Source: Pleurodeles waltl (Eukaryota; Chordata; Amphibia; Caudata; Salamandridae). Taken from it: a stretch of 64,000 bases of DNA. The notes under the pieces are model-generated. The model was given only the letters and a program-made list of their open reading frames with translations, had not been told where the DNA came from and ran no database searches. This document shows positions 12,065 through 23,259 of the stretch, piece by piece. The position numbers and the translations under genes are program-made. How positions within the stretch are numbered: the first letter of the stretch is position 1; the number at the start of each line of letters is the position of its first letter. The DNA is taken from NCBI RefSeq assembly GCF_031143425.1, contig NC_090437.1, positions 847,491,978 to 847,555,977 on the forward strand, given 5' to 3'.

Positions 12065-12655
12065 GGCGGTCATTACAACATTGCCGCCCGCCAAGTTGTA
12101 ACCGCCGTGCGGCCGCCAATGCAGCCAAACTCCCGCGGTGCCCATAATGACATCCCCGCTGGGCCGGCGGCCGGAAACAGAGTTTCCACCCGCCGGCCCA
12201 GCGGGGATGTGTGCCGCAACATGGGAGCCGGCTCCAAATGGAGCCGGCGGTGTTGCGGCCGTGCGACGGGTGCAGTTGCACCCGTCACGCTTTTCACTGT
12301 CTGCCATACAGACAGTGAAAAGCTGCACGGGCCCTGCCAGGGGCATGGGCAGTGCAGGGGCCCCCAGGGTCCCCGCGACTCCCCGTACCGCCAGCCTTTT
12401 CCTGGCGGTTCAAACTGCCAGGAAAAGGCTGGCGGTAGGGGGACTCGTAATCCCCAGGGCAGCGCTTCAAGCAGCGCTGCCCTGGCGGATTATCACCGCC
12501 GGGGCAAATGTGGTGGGAAACCGCCGGCCCCGGCGGTGCGACTGCAGCGCTACCGCCGCGGTCATAATTCCCTCTGAAGCACCGCCAGCCTGTTGGCGGT
12601 GCTTCAGCCACAACAGCCCTGGTGGTCTTGGACCGCCAGGGTTGTAATGAGGGCC
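12065..12655. mobile_element. Harbinger-type MITE, 591 bp, with TAA target duplication
   Basis: The left end is GGCGGTCATTACAAC and the right end, read inward on the other strand, is GGCCCTCATTACAAC, which is 13 of 15 identical. TAA flanks both sides (12062-12064 and 12656-12658). A 3-bp TWA target duplication is the signature of PIF/Harbinger. The element is strongly GC-rich against an A/T-rich background and holds at least eight consecutive hairpins. The long open frames across it are by-products of this composition. It has no transposase. The right terminus shares GGCCCTCATTA with the left end of the coding Harbinger element at 55315, so that family could have mobilised it. Confidence 0.92.
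12151..12606. repeat. Chain of perfect hairpins inside the MITE
   Basis: Perfect inverted pairs, in order: 12151-12170 with 12190-12209 (20 bp); 12227-12235 with 12240-12248, extended by 12213-12221 with 12251-12259; 12265-12274 with 12277-12286; 12289-12303 with 12309-12323 (15 bp); 12386-12406 with 12417-12437 (21 bp); 12454-12466 with 12473-12485; 12494-12505 with 12527-12538; 12575-12587 with 12594-12606. An imperfect pair lies near 12329-12361. They abut without overlapping. Confidence 0.95.
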
Positions 12656-13184
12656 TAATAGAGTTGTTGCCTTAGAAGCAAATGGCACTTCAAGGGTTCA
12701 TTTATGCCATGCTGGACTGGGGCAAATCAAAATTCAGGCTGACTTAAATGGAGCGCAAGCCGGCTACTTAACCCCAACAGCCCTGATGAACAAAGTACCT
12801 TTCCTGGTCGCAACAGTTAGATGCGTGTTGTGGTGTGTTGATTGGGTCCTCGCAGCGATGTGGATGCATCAAATTTTTCCCACGCAGAGATGGGGATCCA
12901 TTGGTTCAGAAGGCAAGCACTGGAGTCACGATGCGTTGGTTCCAAAGTGTGATGCACCGGATTTCCCCACACAGTTGAAGGATGTGTCAAAATCTGCAGA
13001 CTGCTGTGGGAGAGAAGCATGGTTCTGATGCATCAAGCTCTCAAGGCAAAGTGTTGGTTCCAAAAGTGACGCATTGATTCTACTCCTGTATCCGGGTTGA
13101 TGCTCTGGTTCTGCTACACTCAGACAGGAGATGTGTCGATTTCCATGACACAAGTATCTGGGTCCACTTCCAGTGGCATAGGTA

Positions 13185-13765
13185 GCAAGAAAATGATAGC
13201 TAAATCCCAGATCTGTAACTGGGGGTGAATTGTTCAGCATTCCCTCCATCATCTGTTCCTTTTGCTTTTGTCACCCTAAGTGAGAAGGGTATTCCCAGAC
13301 ATGGGTCTCATGGATATGACTGGGTATAAACAGGGGTGGCATGGTGAGCAAAACAATGATGGATTAAACACAGATCTGGGACTGAGGGTGGTTGCTTGCA
13401 TTGTTCAGCATTCCCCCATCATTTGTTTGTTTTGTTTTTGTCACCTTAATTGGGAATGGAATGACCAGATGTGGGTCTCATGCTCACTGTGTCACTGGAT
13501 TCAAGCTAGCCTAGCTGATGAGGGGTGATACCCCTAAACTGGCCCCAGGATGCTTGTTTCAGGACCATGGAGGACCTGGCCTGGCAGTTCCAGCTGGGCT
13601 GTTCCCACGTGGAACAGGGTCAAGACTGATTTGCATATAGCTGGGTGCAAACTGGAGTGGCATGCTGAGAAACAAAATGATGGATTAAACCTAGATCTGT
13701 GAGTGGGGGTGAGTGTTTGCTTTGTTCAGCATTCCGTCCATCATCTGTTCTTTTTGCTCTTGTTG
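13185..13765. repeat. Diverged tandem repeat, three partial units
   Basis: A block with 'agatctg...ctgggggtg' followed by 'ttgttcagcattcc' and 'ccatcatctgtt' recurs near 13201, 13368 and 13685. The spacers differ (about 167 and 317 bp). One unit carries additional sequence before the next start. Confidence 0.7.
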
Positions 13766-15034
13766 CCACTTCCAGTGAACCAGGCACTGGAGCAGGGGTA
13801 GAAACCTTCATAATCCTGAGTCTTAAGCAACAGGAAGCAAGCCAACAAGCTTTTGGAGACCACTTCAGTGGCAAGGCAGAGTCCAGCTGTCCCTCAGCAG
13901 GGTGAGAGCGCAGCAGACATCAGGGCAGCACAGCAGAAAAGCAGCCCTACTAGGTCAGCAGTCCAACTGGGTGACAGTCCTTGATGCAGCACAGCAGTTC
14001 TTCTGACAGAGTTCAGTTGTAAGTCTAGAAGTGTCCGATTTGGTGGGTTCAGAGTCCCAGTACTTAGACCCAGAAGTGCCTTTGAAGTGGGTATGGGTGA
14101 CTTCAAAGAAGGGTCTTTGTAGTGCACAAGTATCCTTTTTCCTCAGCCCTGCCTCCAGCCTATCAGTACAGGGGATCAGCCATTTGTGTGGGGACAAGCA
14201 CTCCCTTTTCAGATGTGACAGCTCCTTCCACCCTTCCTGCTCTGTAAAAGCCATCAAAATGCAGATGAATGCAGGTGAGTGCTCAGGCACACTCACCCTT
14301 CCTGTGTTTGTGGCTATCTAGAGGGAATGCACAAAATGTAGCTGTCACATGCCCCAGACGTGTTTTGGAGACAAGGCTGCAAAGCACACAGAGCAGTAAG
14401 AGCAGAGAAATGCCACTTTCTAAAGGTGGCATTTCTGAAATAGTAATGTTAAATCCAACTTTACCATTAAAGCGGATTTATCATTACCCTTCCAAAGATA
14501 TAAAACATGAGTGAGCTACTCCTTCTTAATCAAGAATTACATCTTAAAAGTGTATTAAGAAATCCCAATGCTACCCTACGAGAAGAGTAGGCAGCACAGC
14601 AGTGAAAAATGACTTTGGGAGTTTTCTACTATCTGGACATGTAAGACCTGAAAGTACATGCCCTACCTTTTAGTTATATAGCACCCTGGCCTATGGAGTA
14701 CCCAAGGCCTGCCTTAGGGGTGACTTATATATAATAAAAAGGAAGTTTTAGTCTTGGCAAGGGAGTTTAAGCACCAAATCGAAGTGGCAATAAACCGCAC
14801 ACACAGGTTCTGCAATGGCAGGCCTGAGACAGGTTTGAAAGGGTGGCACAATCAGTGCTGCAGGCCCACGATTAGCATTTAATTTAACAGGCCCTGGGTA
14901 TAGGGTATACAACTTTACAAGGGTGTCACAATTAAATTAAATATGCTAATTGTGTATACACCAATGTTTCCATGTTTAGAATAGAAGCACATGCATTTTA
15001 GCACTGCTGAGCAGCGATGAAGTGCTCAGAGTCC

Positions 15035-15245
15035 TAAGGCCAACAAAAAGAATCAAACCTACTTCAATAAGAGCCAAGTGTGTGTGCATTTAACCTCAAT
15101 TCCTTTCTAAGACGTGGTAATCAGGTTGTTAGGCTCCACCGTCTTAAGCTAGTTCTTTACACTGTAAGCATATCATTACTAAACGTACTGTATGCTGTAA
15201 CAACAGGGATTCCACTCATAAGGTGTTAGGATGAAAAGGCACTAT
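15035..15245. repeat. Right copy of the long direct repeat
   Basis: This matches 11648-11845 in the same orientation with moderate divergence. It ends in the shared 'ccactcataaggtg' block at 15212-15225. See the left copy for the alternative explanations. Confidence 0.55.
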
Positions 15246-15389
15246 TGTGTGTGCTGCTGATTTATATGTGTGATTATATAATATATATCACATCTATATG
15301 GCAGAGCAACACCATGTTAAATCCAATAGAATTCACACTCTCACACACGAATGCCACCAGCTGTCTCGCCATATGTTGTCAAAAAGCCA

Positions 15390-15490
15390 TATATTCCTCA
15401 GCCATATTCCTATTCCATATTTTCTGTTCCTATTTCATATTCCATATATTCCTAAATAATATTTCCAAACCATATATTCCTCAATCCTAA
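15390..15490. repeat. A/T-rich minisatellite of 'ccatatattcct'-like units
   Basis: The motif recurs irregularly about seven times, in shortened and full versions. The plus-strand frame across it is a product of the repeat and not a gene. Confidence 0.75.
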
Positions 15491-15564
15491 ATCAGGATGA
15501 ACTATTATTGTATGTATTGCTCTTTAAATCCATAAATTAGATTCCTACCCAATTGATCTCGTCA

Positions 15565-16389
15565 TGGTCTGGTCAACGGGCCCACCTTCATTTTTAGCAT
15601 GCAGTCCTTAGCCTGTTTCTATATGTGTTTTTATTTTGCTGAAACATTTATGAATAGTGTTGCTGCTATTATGATTTGTTCTAATTGAAAGGCTTATAGG
15701 CTGCCTTTCTTTGCACGTTAGGCGGTGAATTTTTAGTCGTGCACTTGAACTTGGACGGGATAGTAAGCTGGGCGGAAGTGCAGGAGTGCTGTTTTTTTGG
15801 TACTATTGGGTGCATTACCCTGATTTAATCTGCCACATCCTCACTTCCTGATGGATATTTTGGTTTGGCCACTAATCTTGGAAGGCAGCGTCCTAGTTGA
15901 TCCTCATACTGTGTTCTTCCCAGCAATTTCCACATTTAAAGAAGGCTGATGTGCGGACACTGGTCCCAGTAACTGGTATTTCTCATGAGAGCCTGGTCAA
16001 CATGGCTAACTTCATTTCTAACACACAGTCCTAAGTCTGTTTTTATATGTGTTTTAATTTTGCTGAAACATTTATGAATAGTGTTGCTGCTATTATGGTT
16101 TGTCCTGATTGAAAGACTTGTAGGGTGCCTTTCTATGCACTTTAGGCTGGTGAATTTTATTGTGCACTTGCACTTGGGTGGGATAGTGAGCTGGGCGGGA
16201 GTACGGAAGTGCCTTTTTTGGTACTGTTAGACACATTATCCTGATTCAATTCACTGCATCCTCACTTCCAGGTGGTCATTTTAGTAGGGCCACTAGTTTT
16301 GGAAGGCAGTATTCTAGTTGTTCCTCATGTTGCCTTCATCCCAGCAATTACTGCATTTGAAGAAGGATGATGTGGGGACACAACAGTGG
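15565..16389 (+). repeat. 424-bp tandem duplication at the 5' end of LINE-B
   Basis: Copy 1 begins near 15565 and copy 2 near 15989; the block 'ctggtcaac' sits at 15569 and 15993. The copies align through 'ttttgctgaaacatttatgaatag' and end with a 'gaagaaggatgatgtggggac'-type block near 15960 and 16381. They differ by many substitutions, so the duplication is old. It lies directly upstream of the LINE-B endonuclease. Repeated 5' UTR units that carry the promoter are known in some LINEs, but that role is inferred here. Confidence 0.75.
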
Positions 16390-19300
16390 TGCACTAAAGG
16401 TGCTCAAAAGGCAAGCCTGTCTGCACTCGTCCATGCCTGGACAGCACCAGGAATGCTGCATCTCCAACAAGAGATTCACTCTCTGACACGTCATCTGCAT
16501 TGCCTAAGCTGAGGCAAGTCTCACATGCTGATTGTCTGCATGTCTGGTGCCCAGGGGAAAGTACTTTCAAGTGTAAACAGTGTGGTTTTGTGTCTGTCAT
16601 AGCTCCACCCATGCTCATGCACCCTGCTCAATTTTTTTTAATGTCTGCCATTAATTGCCACCCTTTGGTTTGCCACCATGCTGAGTTACTTATTCAAGAT
16701 AGCCTACCTAAAGCAGCATTTCTTATCGAAACCTGTCTCAGAGTACAACCACAGCCAAAAGCCTCTTAATCCCCCCCAAGGTTATAGCATCAAAAGATGT
16801 GATAGACTCAGTGGTAGAGTGGGTGGAAAAACTATCTTATACAAATCTATGATAGTCTGCAATCTGGATCCTAGCCCCATGCAAGATTGGAAAAGTGCGC
16901 TTTTCCAAATATCAGTGAACAAAAACTTTACACTATCAGGCCTCTTAATATACAGTCCCCCCACTCCCTCCAAAGCCTTCAGATCAGCTTTGGTTAACCA
17001 GATGACCTCATTCACTCTTCTACCTTCAGTATTTTAGGAGATTTAACCTTTACTTGATCAGCCTAACAATACAGAGGCCCACGATTTGCTGGATGACTTG
17101 ACAATGCTACAGCTGGTTCAGTTAGTAGGAGGTCCTAGACACACAACTGGTCATCTTCCATATTCAGTGTTTTCTCAACTTCTGAATCTAGAGATTGTGT
17201 CTCCCTAGCCTATGACCTGGTCAGACTACTGCTTAATCCCCATTTTCTTAGCAGTGGATAACAATATAAATCCCTCCACTATCAATACTACTGTGAAAAG
17301 GCACTGGCATAAACTTAATCTGGCAGAGTTTAGCAGCTATTTATCTGAAAATATCCCTCAGTTAGATGACAATATGGATTATGGATTGTGCAGAATCCAA
17401 GAAAAAGACTTGGCTCCCCTTGGCCCTTGACAGGTTCATATCTTGTTGTCAAGTGCAGGCCAGAAGTGGGCCCTCCACCCCTGGTTCAATGAGGAGTTGG
17501 TTGCAGAGAAAAAAACACTACAGTGTGCTCAAGTGAGCCTGGACAAAATATAATGAAACAGTAGCAAAAACACAACATATGACCACAAATCTATAAGGAA
17601 AATGTGAGCTGAATTCTTTTCTTGTAAGATTTGAAACATTGAAAATCCTACTAAAGAAGTTTTTTTTATTGTAAATAGACTTATAAAACCAGTCTCTACA
17701 GGGCCAGTTGAGGTCTTAATGGACCACTGCCACAATGAAGCAGACTTTTTATTTGAAAAGATCATGGGCCTTGCTGATGCAGAGGTCTTTCCTGGCTGGT
17801 TAGATGAGTTACAGCCTGGGCGGAAACTTAATGAACTACCCCCCTCCCATCGACTTGCCCTTTTTCCACTATAAGCACTTTAGTAAATTAGGGCTTTCCA
17901 GATGACCCAATTAAATCTAACATTATCACTAAATTCCACAAGGACACCCATCCTACTTTTCTTGAGGTTGTCAATCTCTCTTTGTCCTCTGCCATCAATC
18001 CTCAGGCCTGGAAGCGGACAAAGGCGATGCCCCTATTGAAGAAAGTGTCCATTGACCCTTTTAAACCTGAAAATTGCCACCGTAGGTCTCTGCTCCCTTT
18101 CCTAAAAAAAGTTGTGGAAAAACATGTCAACAAAATCTTAGCTGAGTTTCTAGAAGGCAATCAAGTTTTCAACATGTCTCAAAATGGCTTCAGATGCAAT
18201 CACAGCTCTGAATCTGCTCTCCTGACCGTGACAGGGTCTCTTCAAAGATCAGCAGATGAAGGTGGCTCTTTGGCCCTTATACCTCTGGACCCTACTGCCA
18301 CCTTCAACACTGTATCACAGAAGGTGTTTCTCCAGTGCCACCGCGATATAGGAATCTGCAGCAAGGTTTCATCTTGATTTGCCTCCTTCCTCAGAAACTG
18401 CTGCTTTCAGGTAATGTTTCCACCTTTTCATCTTCGCTTAGACTTTTGAAGCAATGCATTCCCCAGGGCTCCACACTGAGCCCTACTCTGTTCAACATTT
18501 ACGTCAGCCCCGTAGCAGAGATTGTCAAGTCTTTTAGGGTCTCCATAGTATCATAGGCAGATACTACTCAACTTTTCATCTCCTCTGCTGATGCCTCTCA
18601 AGACATCATTACGTTTCTGGAGTGAATGCTGGCAGTGGCCAGCTGGATGGATGATAATTGTCTTAAACTTAACTCTAATAAAACTGAGATTCTACTGTTT
18701 GGTAAACACACCCAGACTAGAGGAGGTCACTGGTGGCGTGAGGGTCTGGGGCCTCTTCTAGCACCCAAATCATATTTAAAAAATCCAGATATCTGGCAAG
18801 GTGATTCCATCTCCTATGAGACTCAAGAGAGAACCCTAGCAGGCACATTTGTTGGACTCCTGACAGGCCCCAAACCTATTATCGGCTTCTTCCAACCCCA
18901 CATTTGACAGCTGATCATTCAATCCCTCATCCTGTCACACCACTACTATTGTAGCATCCTGTATCTGGCTTGCAGGAAATCAAATTTAAAGAGGTTGCAA
19001 GCTGTCCAAAGTGCTGCAGCCAGATTACTGTCCTCTCTTCCGAAGTTCTGCTCCTCATTGGGGCTCATTAGGGAACTTCACTGGATGTCCAATGAGAAGT
19101 GCAGGTAATTTAACATTTTTAGCACTGCTTACAAAATCATGTATGCTGCAGGTGCCCCCATTCTTTCAGAACTCACGTTCTCATATTTCTCTGCCAAAGC
19201 ACTTTACTCTGTAGAACTGAATCTGACAGTGATCCATTGGTTCAAGAGAAAGAAACGCGGATGTTGCTTGTTTTGGGTTCTGGCTCCTGCCCTCTGGAAC

Positions 19301-19497
19301 AGCATGCCCCTGATCTAAGGAATGTTCAGAGCCATCTCTGTTTCAGGAAGAAAAAAAAAAACGTATCTGTTTGCTAACTAGGACTCTCTGTGGCCTTCCC
19401 TTTCTCTGCCATTGCATAATGCCGGTCTAAAGGGGTTAGTGCTGGGAAGCTCCATGGTTGAGGCCATGCGCCTTACAAATCATATTAATAAAACATA
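16390..19497 (+). pseudogene. LINE-B, endonuclease and reverse transcriptase (L2/CR1 group)
   Basis: The endonuclease starts near 16650: 'AAFLIETCL' carries the expected catalytic Glu motif (about 16710-16745), then 'GYSIKRCDRLSGRVGGKT' (about 16780-16835) and the degenerate end of the domain near 17120-17200. Reverse transcriptase: 'FLKKVVEKHVNKILAEFL' (about 18096-18150), 'NGFRCNHSSESALL' (about 18184-18225), 'LDPTATFNTVS' (about 18286-18320), 'QGSTLSPTLFNIYVSP' (about 18463-18510) and the catalytic box near 18551-18565, where YADD reads stop-ADT. The 3' end has 'catgcgccttacaaatcatat' and 'aataaaac' near 19466-19497, like L2 tails. The domain order is nearly complete but many stops and frameshifts disable it. 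Confidence 0.88.
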
Positions 19498-19689
19498 ACA
19501 TAGCATTAAGACTCAATTCATTGGTCTTAAGGGTAAAAATATAAAACATTTCCCTTTCTTTCCCTTTAATTGGCTCTGACTGATTACCATAAGATTTTAC
19601 TTTCTCAAGGATCAACCATCTCAATTCTGATTCATGGTGTCTTTTTTCTACACAGTGTTCTACTAGTGGTGCCTTCATCTTATTTGTGT

Positions 19690-19980
19690 ACACTGCCGAC
19701 CTATGCTCTCAAAATCTCACCCTAAATTCCCCTATCATTCTCCCCAACATATCCCAAGCCACAATGTCTTGGACACACAATAGTTTGACTCCTACAGTTG
19801 GTCATCTCTTTCAAAACAGTTCTGTATTCATGATGCTCCGATTTGTCTGTTACAATAACTATACTGTAACTATAACACGTCACTCTACCATACACTGTAT
19901 TCTCACAAATTATGTAATTTGCAATATTATAAGTGTTATTGTAAATACTATTATTGCATATGATATAAATGATGTAGTAT
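19690..19980. repeat. Degenerate arm of the first fold-back family
   Basis: The segment near 19860-19900 ('actgtaactataacacgt') and the A/T-rich stretch after it resemble the left arm and loop of the fold-back element at 9854-10320. The tandem units that follow correspond to its right arm. The match is poor, so this is an old copy. Confidence 0.5.
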
Positions 19981-20456
19981 CAAAGGGTTTAAGCGGTGCA
20001 TGGGGAAAGCAGGACTTATAGTTATTGTTGTGTGGTCATTGAGTTAAATACTTTGTGGGTAGGGGTGTGAAAGTTAAAATAACTGTAACTTTAGAATTTG
20101 TAATCTTTGTGTAGTTTAGGTTTGGTTTCTATCGTAAGACTAAATAAAATGTTCCTAACTATAAAAAAGCTTTAATGTTTGGTTATTTCATTATATTCAT
20201 TGTGTGTGTCATGTAATATCAAAGGGTTTAAGTGGTGCATGGAGAAGGCAGGACTTATAGTTATTGTAGTGTGGTCACTGAGTTAAATACCTTGTTTATA
20301 GAGATGTGCAAGTTAAAATAACTATAACTTTAGCATTTGCAATCTTACTGTAGTTTGGGTTGATTTCTATAGAAAGAATATATAAACTGTTCCTAACTAT
20401 AACAAAGTTTTAATGGTTAGTTATTTCATTATATTCATTTTGTGTGTATGTGTCAT
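19981..20456. repeat. Tandem pair of 239-bp and 237-bp units from a fold-back arm
   Basis: Unit 1 is 19981-20219 and unit 2 is 20220-20456. Both start 'caaagggtttaag', share 'gcaggacttatagttattg', 'ttcctaactata' and 'ttatttcattatattcatt', and end in a short GT tract. Part of the unit resembles the right arm of the fold-back family at 9854-10320. The head-to-tail arrangement suggests unequal exchange after insertion. Confidence 0.85.
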
Positions 20457-20459
20457 TAG

Positions 20460-23259
20460 AGTCCATGGAAGGGGGTCTGTGCTGCCCCACTCCAAAATTA
20501 CTATTAAGTTTGGTGAAGGTCCCAGCCAGCAGTCCTTGGGGTGGCGGTCCCCAAGGCCGTTAATGTCTTTAAATAGTCCCAAGAAGAGGGTCCCTGGGCC
20601 CCCTCCAAGATTTCAATAAAGCCCTGGGGAGGTGGGGAGTTTCGTAGACTCTCGCTTTACTAACAATACTGCTGAATTTTGGGCAGCAGCACCACCGATC
20701 ATGGGAGACTGGTTCTAGTCCCACACCATGTGGGAGCTGTCGGCCTAACCCCTTCCAGCTAGCTAGCAGCATCTCACAAGAACCAGAGGGTAGAAGTGAT
20801 TTGTGGTAGCCTACTGCCTGACACTCAGACTCCACAGAGGAATCATGGTGGAGCGGATCCCAGCCCTTTTTCTCAGGTATACTAGTCTCACACATGCAAG
20901 GATAGAACAGAAGCAGGGTTTTAGTTCAATAGGGTATATTGAAGCAACTGCGTTCTACATAGAAGAGCATGAATGGCGATTATAGGGATAATGAAACACA
21001 ATGTCAGGACAGTGGTGATCCCTCCGTGGCGTCATACTAGTGCACCTTGTATTCCTACCTACACTACTGAGTTCCTACATGAGAGAAAGTAGCAGTATTA
21101 ATGCTAAAATAACCTCACAACAGTTGTCCCTGGCGCTCATTTGAGCCCTTGAAGGGGGAGTCCACGCAGCCCCCCTCCAAAATTAGTATTTAGCGCCAAG
21201 GGGGTGATGGTCCCCGGGGCTCTTTACAGCCCTTGGAATGGGGTTCCAAGCACTGCCTCTGTTTTCATTACATTTTTGGCTATGCCCCCGTGACCTGGCC
21301 CACCGAGAGACTTTCTTTGAAAACAAGCCCTGGGAGATCTCTGCACCAAGGCTAGTGGGTCAGGGTATTTATACCCTACCCACTTTTCTTTTTTTTTAGT
21401 GCTTTTGTTGGGACTTGGCTGAGCAGTGCATAGTGCGGGCACACATTATGCCTACTTTAGGACATGAGTTATAGATAAAGATAACTATAACTGGTGAATT
21501 TCAGTGGCTTTGTTTAGTTCAAACTGTGTGGTTTAACTGACCTTTTCAACTAACTGTAACATATCTTCACCTTTCCTTTTTTCAGTGAGCGTGTATTTTT
21601 TTATTTAAAACAATATATCATCACAATTCCTAACTATATCATCACCTTGACCTTTGTTTTTTTCAGTGAGCTTACCTCTGTGCCTGGGTTTGGGAGCTTA
21701 ATCCCCCATGGGTGCCCAACAGAACACCGTACATGACGAAAGGTCCTAAAACCTATTCACTTTGTCAAAGGGTCAGAACACCAAATTATGAAAGACGGGT
21801 CTATTGGCTTTACTAAGCGGTCAGCATATGAGCATATATTAGACAGTATGATTGGCTTTGTAAAAAAGTCACCAATAGTTATAATCAAATTATGTTTTAT
21901 AAATGCAAACATTACAATGTTTAATAATAGTGATTGTCAGTTATGACATGTCACAAATGTTTTTAATTGTAAAGACTTACAAAGAAATATTAACATGTTT
22001 TGAGTCTTTTTAAACATTTTTTAAGGCCACAAAGTGCATCCATACAACAAGCCACAAAGGGTTTCTGCACTCCAGCTAAGAGTGTACAGTTTTAACCTGG
22101 AGTGCTTTAAGAATTATAGTAAGTTTTCCTGGAGTCATGGATTCAATGATCCAGGAGACGTATTGTGATGTTCTCTTTAAAGTTGCTGGAGGGCTGCTGT
22201 GCTCCCTGCATGCAAACCTTAGCAATATTTAAAAAAATGCTTGGTGGTGTCCCTACCTCTTCTTACTTCTTTTTTGGTTCTTTCGTTTTTATTTGGGTGT
22301 CATGGTTCCACCCTGGACATGCACACTTTATGTACACCTTGGGGCTGTAGGGGGAGCTCCAAGGCCCTCATGGCCCCTGTCAGCTCTCTAGCCAGCACCC
22401 ATTATGGGTGCTGGCAGGAGCAGGCTATTATTTTACTGTGGGTGCCCAGTGCTCTCTGAGTCATCCACAACTTTGGTAAATGTTGAGGGTGTAGAAGAAG
22501 CCTGAAGCCCCCTGCAACACCAGTCAGCTCCCGAGCCACCACCCATCCTGGATGGTAGTGCCATCCGGCTCTGTTGCTTTGTTCCCACCCAGGCAGGAGC
22601 AACTTTTATTTCTTCTCTCGCCGGGCGAAGGGCAAAGCTATGTTCCCTGCCTAGGAGAGTGTGGGCAGGGAATTAGATTTATATTCCCCGTTGCACTCTC
22701 CCAGGTAGGAAACAAGACAGTATCCTGGGTGATTGTGTCCCCTGAAACTGTTTCTCATCGGACCCTGGGGGGTGAGGTCCCCTGAAACACTGGTTAGCAT
22801 GGAGGCACATGCCCCCATGCCTATTAAATACCAAATTGACCCAGGGGGATGGAGTACCTGGGGCCTTCTAGAGACTTGGGGAGGGTTCCCCATGCCCTAC
22901 TCCTCATAAAAACTACTTAACCCCTAAGGATGGGGGCCCATGGGACCACTGGATGGTTCGGTAAGAAGGGCCCACTCCCCATTGCCATAAGATACACCAC
23001 CCTGGGGTATTTTGTGGGTCCCTAAAGACTTTCAAAGGCTTGGTGAGAGGACTACATGCCTGCATTCCCATATAAATTACTTCGGCCCCAGGGGATGGGG
23101 TCCCCAGGGCATTCCAGTTGCTCAGGGAGAGGGGCCTCACTTCAATGACCCCTACGACCTTGGCCCACCACAGGAAACATTGATTTGAAACGGGCAGGAC
23201 TGGTACTGCTTTAATATATGCACTTGTGGCCCCAAAGGGGTCTCTCTGGGATCCTCTAC
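20460..23259. repeat. GC-rich composite repeat block
   Basis: The block is built of poly-G/C 'gggtcc-ccaggg' modules interleaved with pieces seen elsewhere in the window. A segment near 21343-21400 ('ctagtgggtcagggtattt...') repeats the outer arm of the fold-back at 23260-24360. A piece near 21465-21680 ('ataactataactggtg...ttttttcagtgag') repeats the end of the other fold-back family. A tandem series lies at 22763-23170. I see no gene; the frames here follow the repeats. Confidence 0.65.
22763..23170. repeat. Diverged minisatellite of about 80-bp units
   Basis: 'ccctggggg'-type starts occur at 22763, 22841, 22922, 23000 and 23087, giving spacings of 78, 81, 78 and 87 bp. Each unit has a G-rich block followed by 'gggtccc...' and a short A/T stretch ending near 'attac'. 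The units are strongly diverged. Confidence 0.65.

Larger units (their letters stand above)
11846..15034 (-). mobile_element. LTR-like element, minus orientation, interrupted by a Harbinger MITE
   Basis: On the minus strand, 14640-15034 and 11850-12060 resemble the start and end regions of the solo LTRs, including the 'aaacctgtgtggagac'-like block near the end. The middle (12660-14630) differs. It contains CpG-bearing 'gatgcgt' repeats near 12815-13070 and a tandem array at 13185-13765. The MITE at 12065-12655 interrupts the element, so the element is older than the MITE. No gag or pol reading frame is present. Confidence 0.6.

Noticed and set aside
12138..12647. 169-codon frame and several neighbours on both strands
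   Set aside because: They cross the hairpin chain of the MITE. The same GC-rich DNA gives open frames in five frames, and both MITE ends are present without a transposase.
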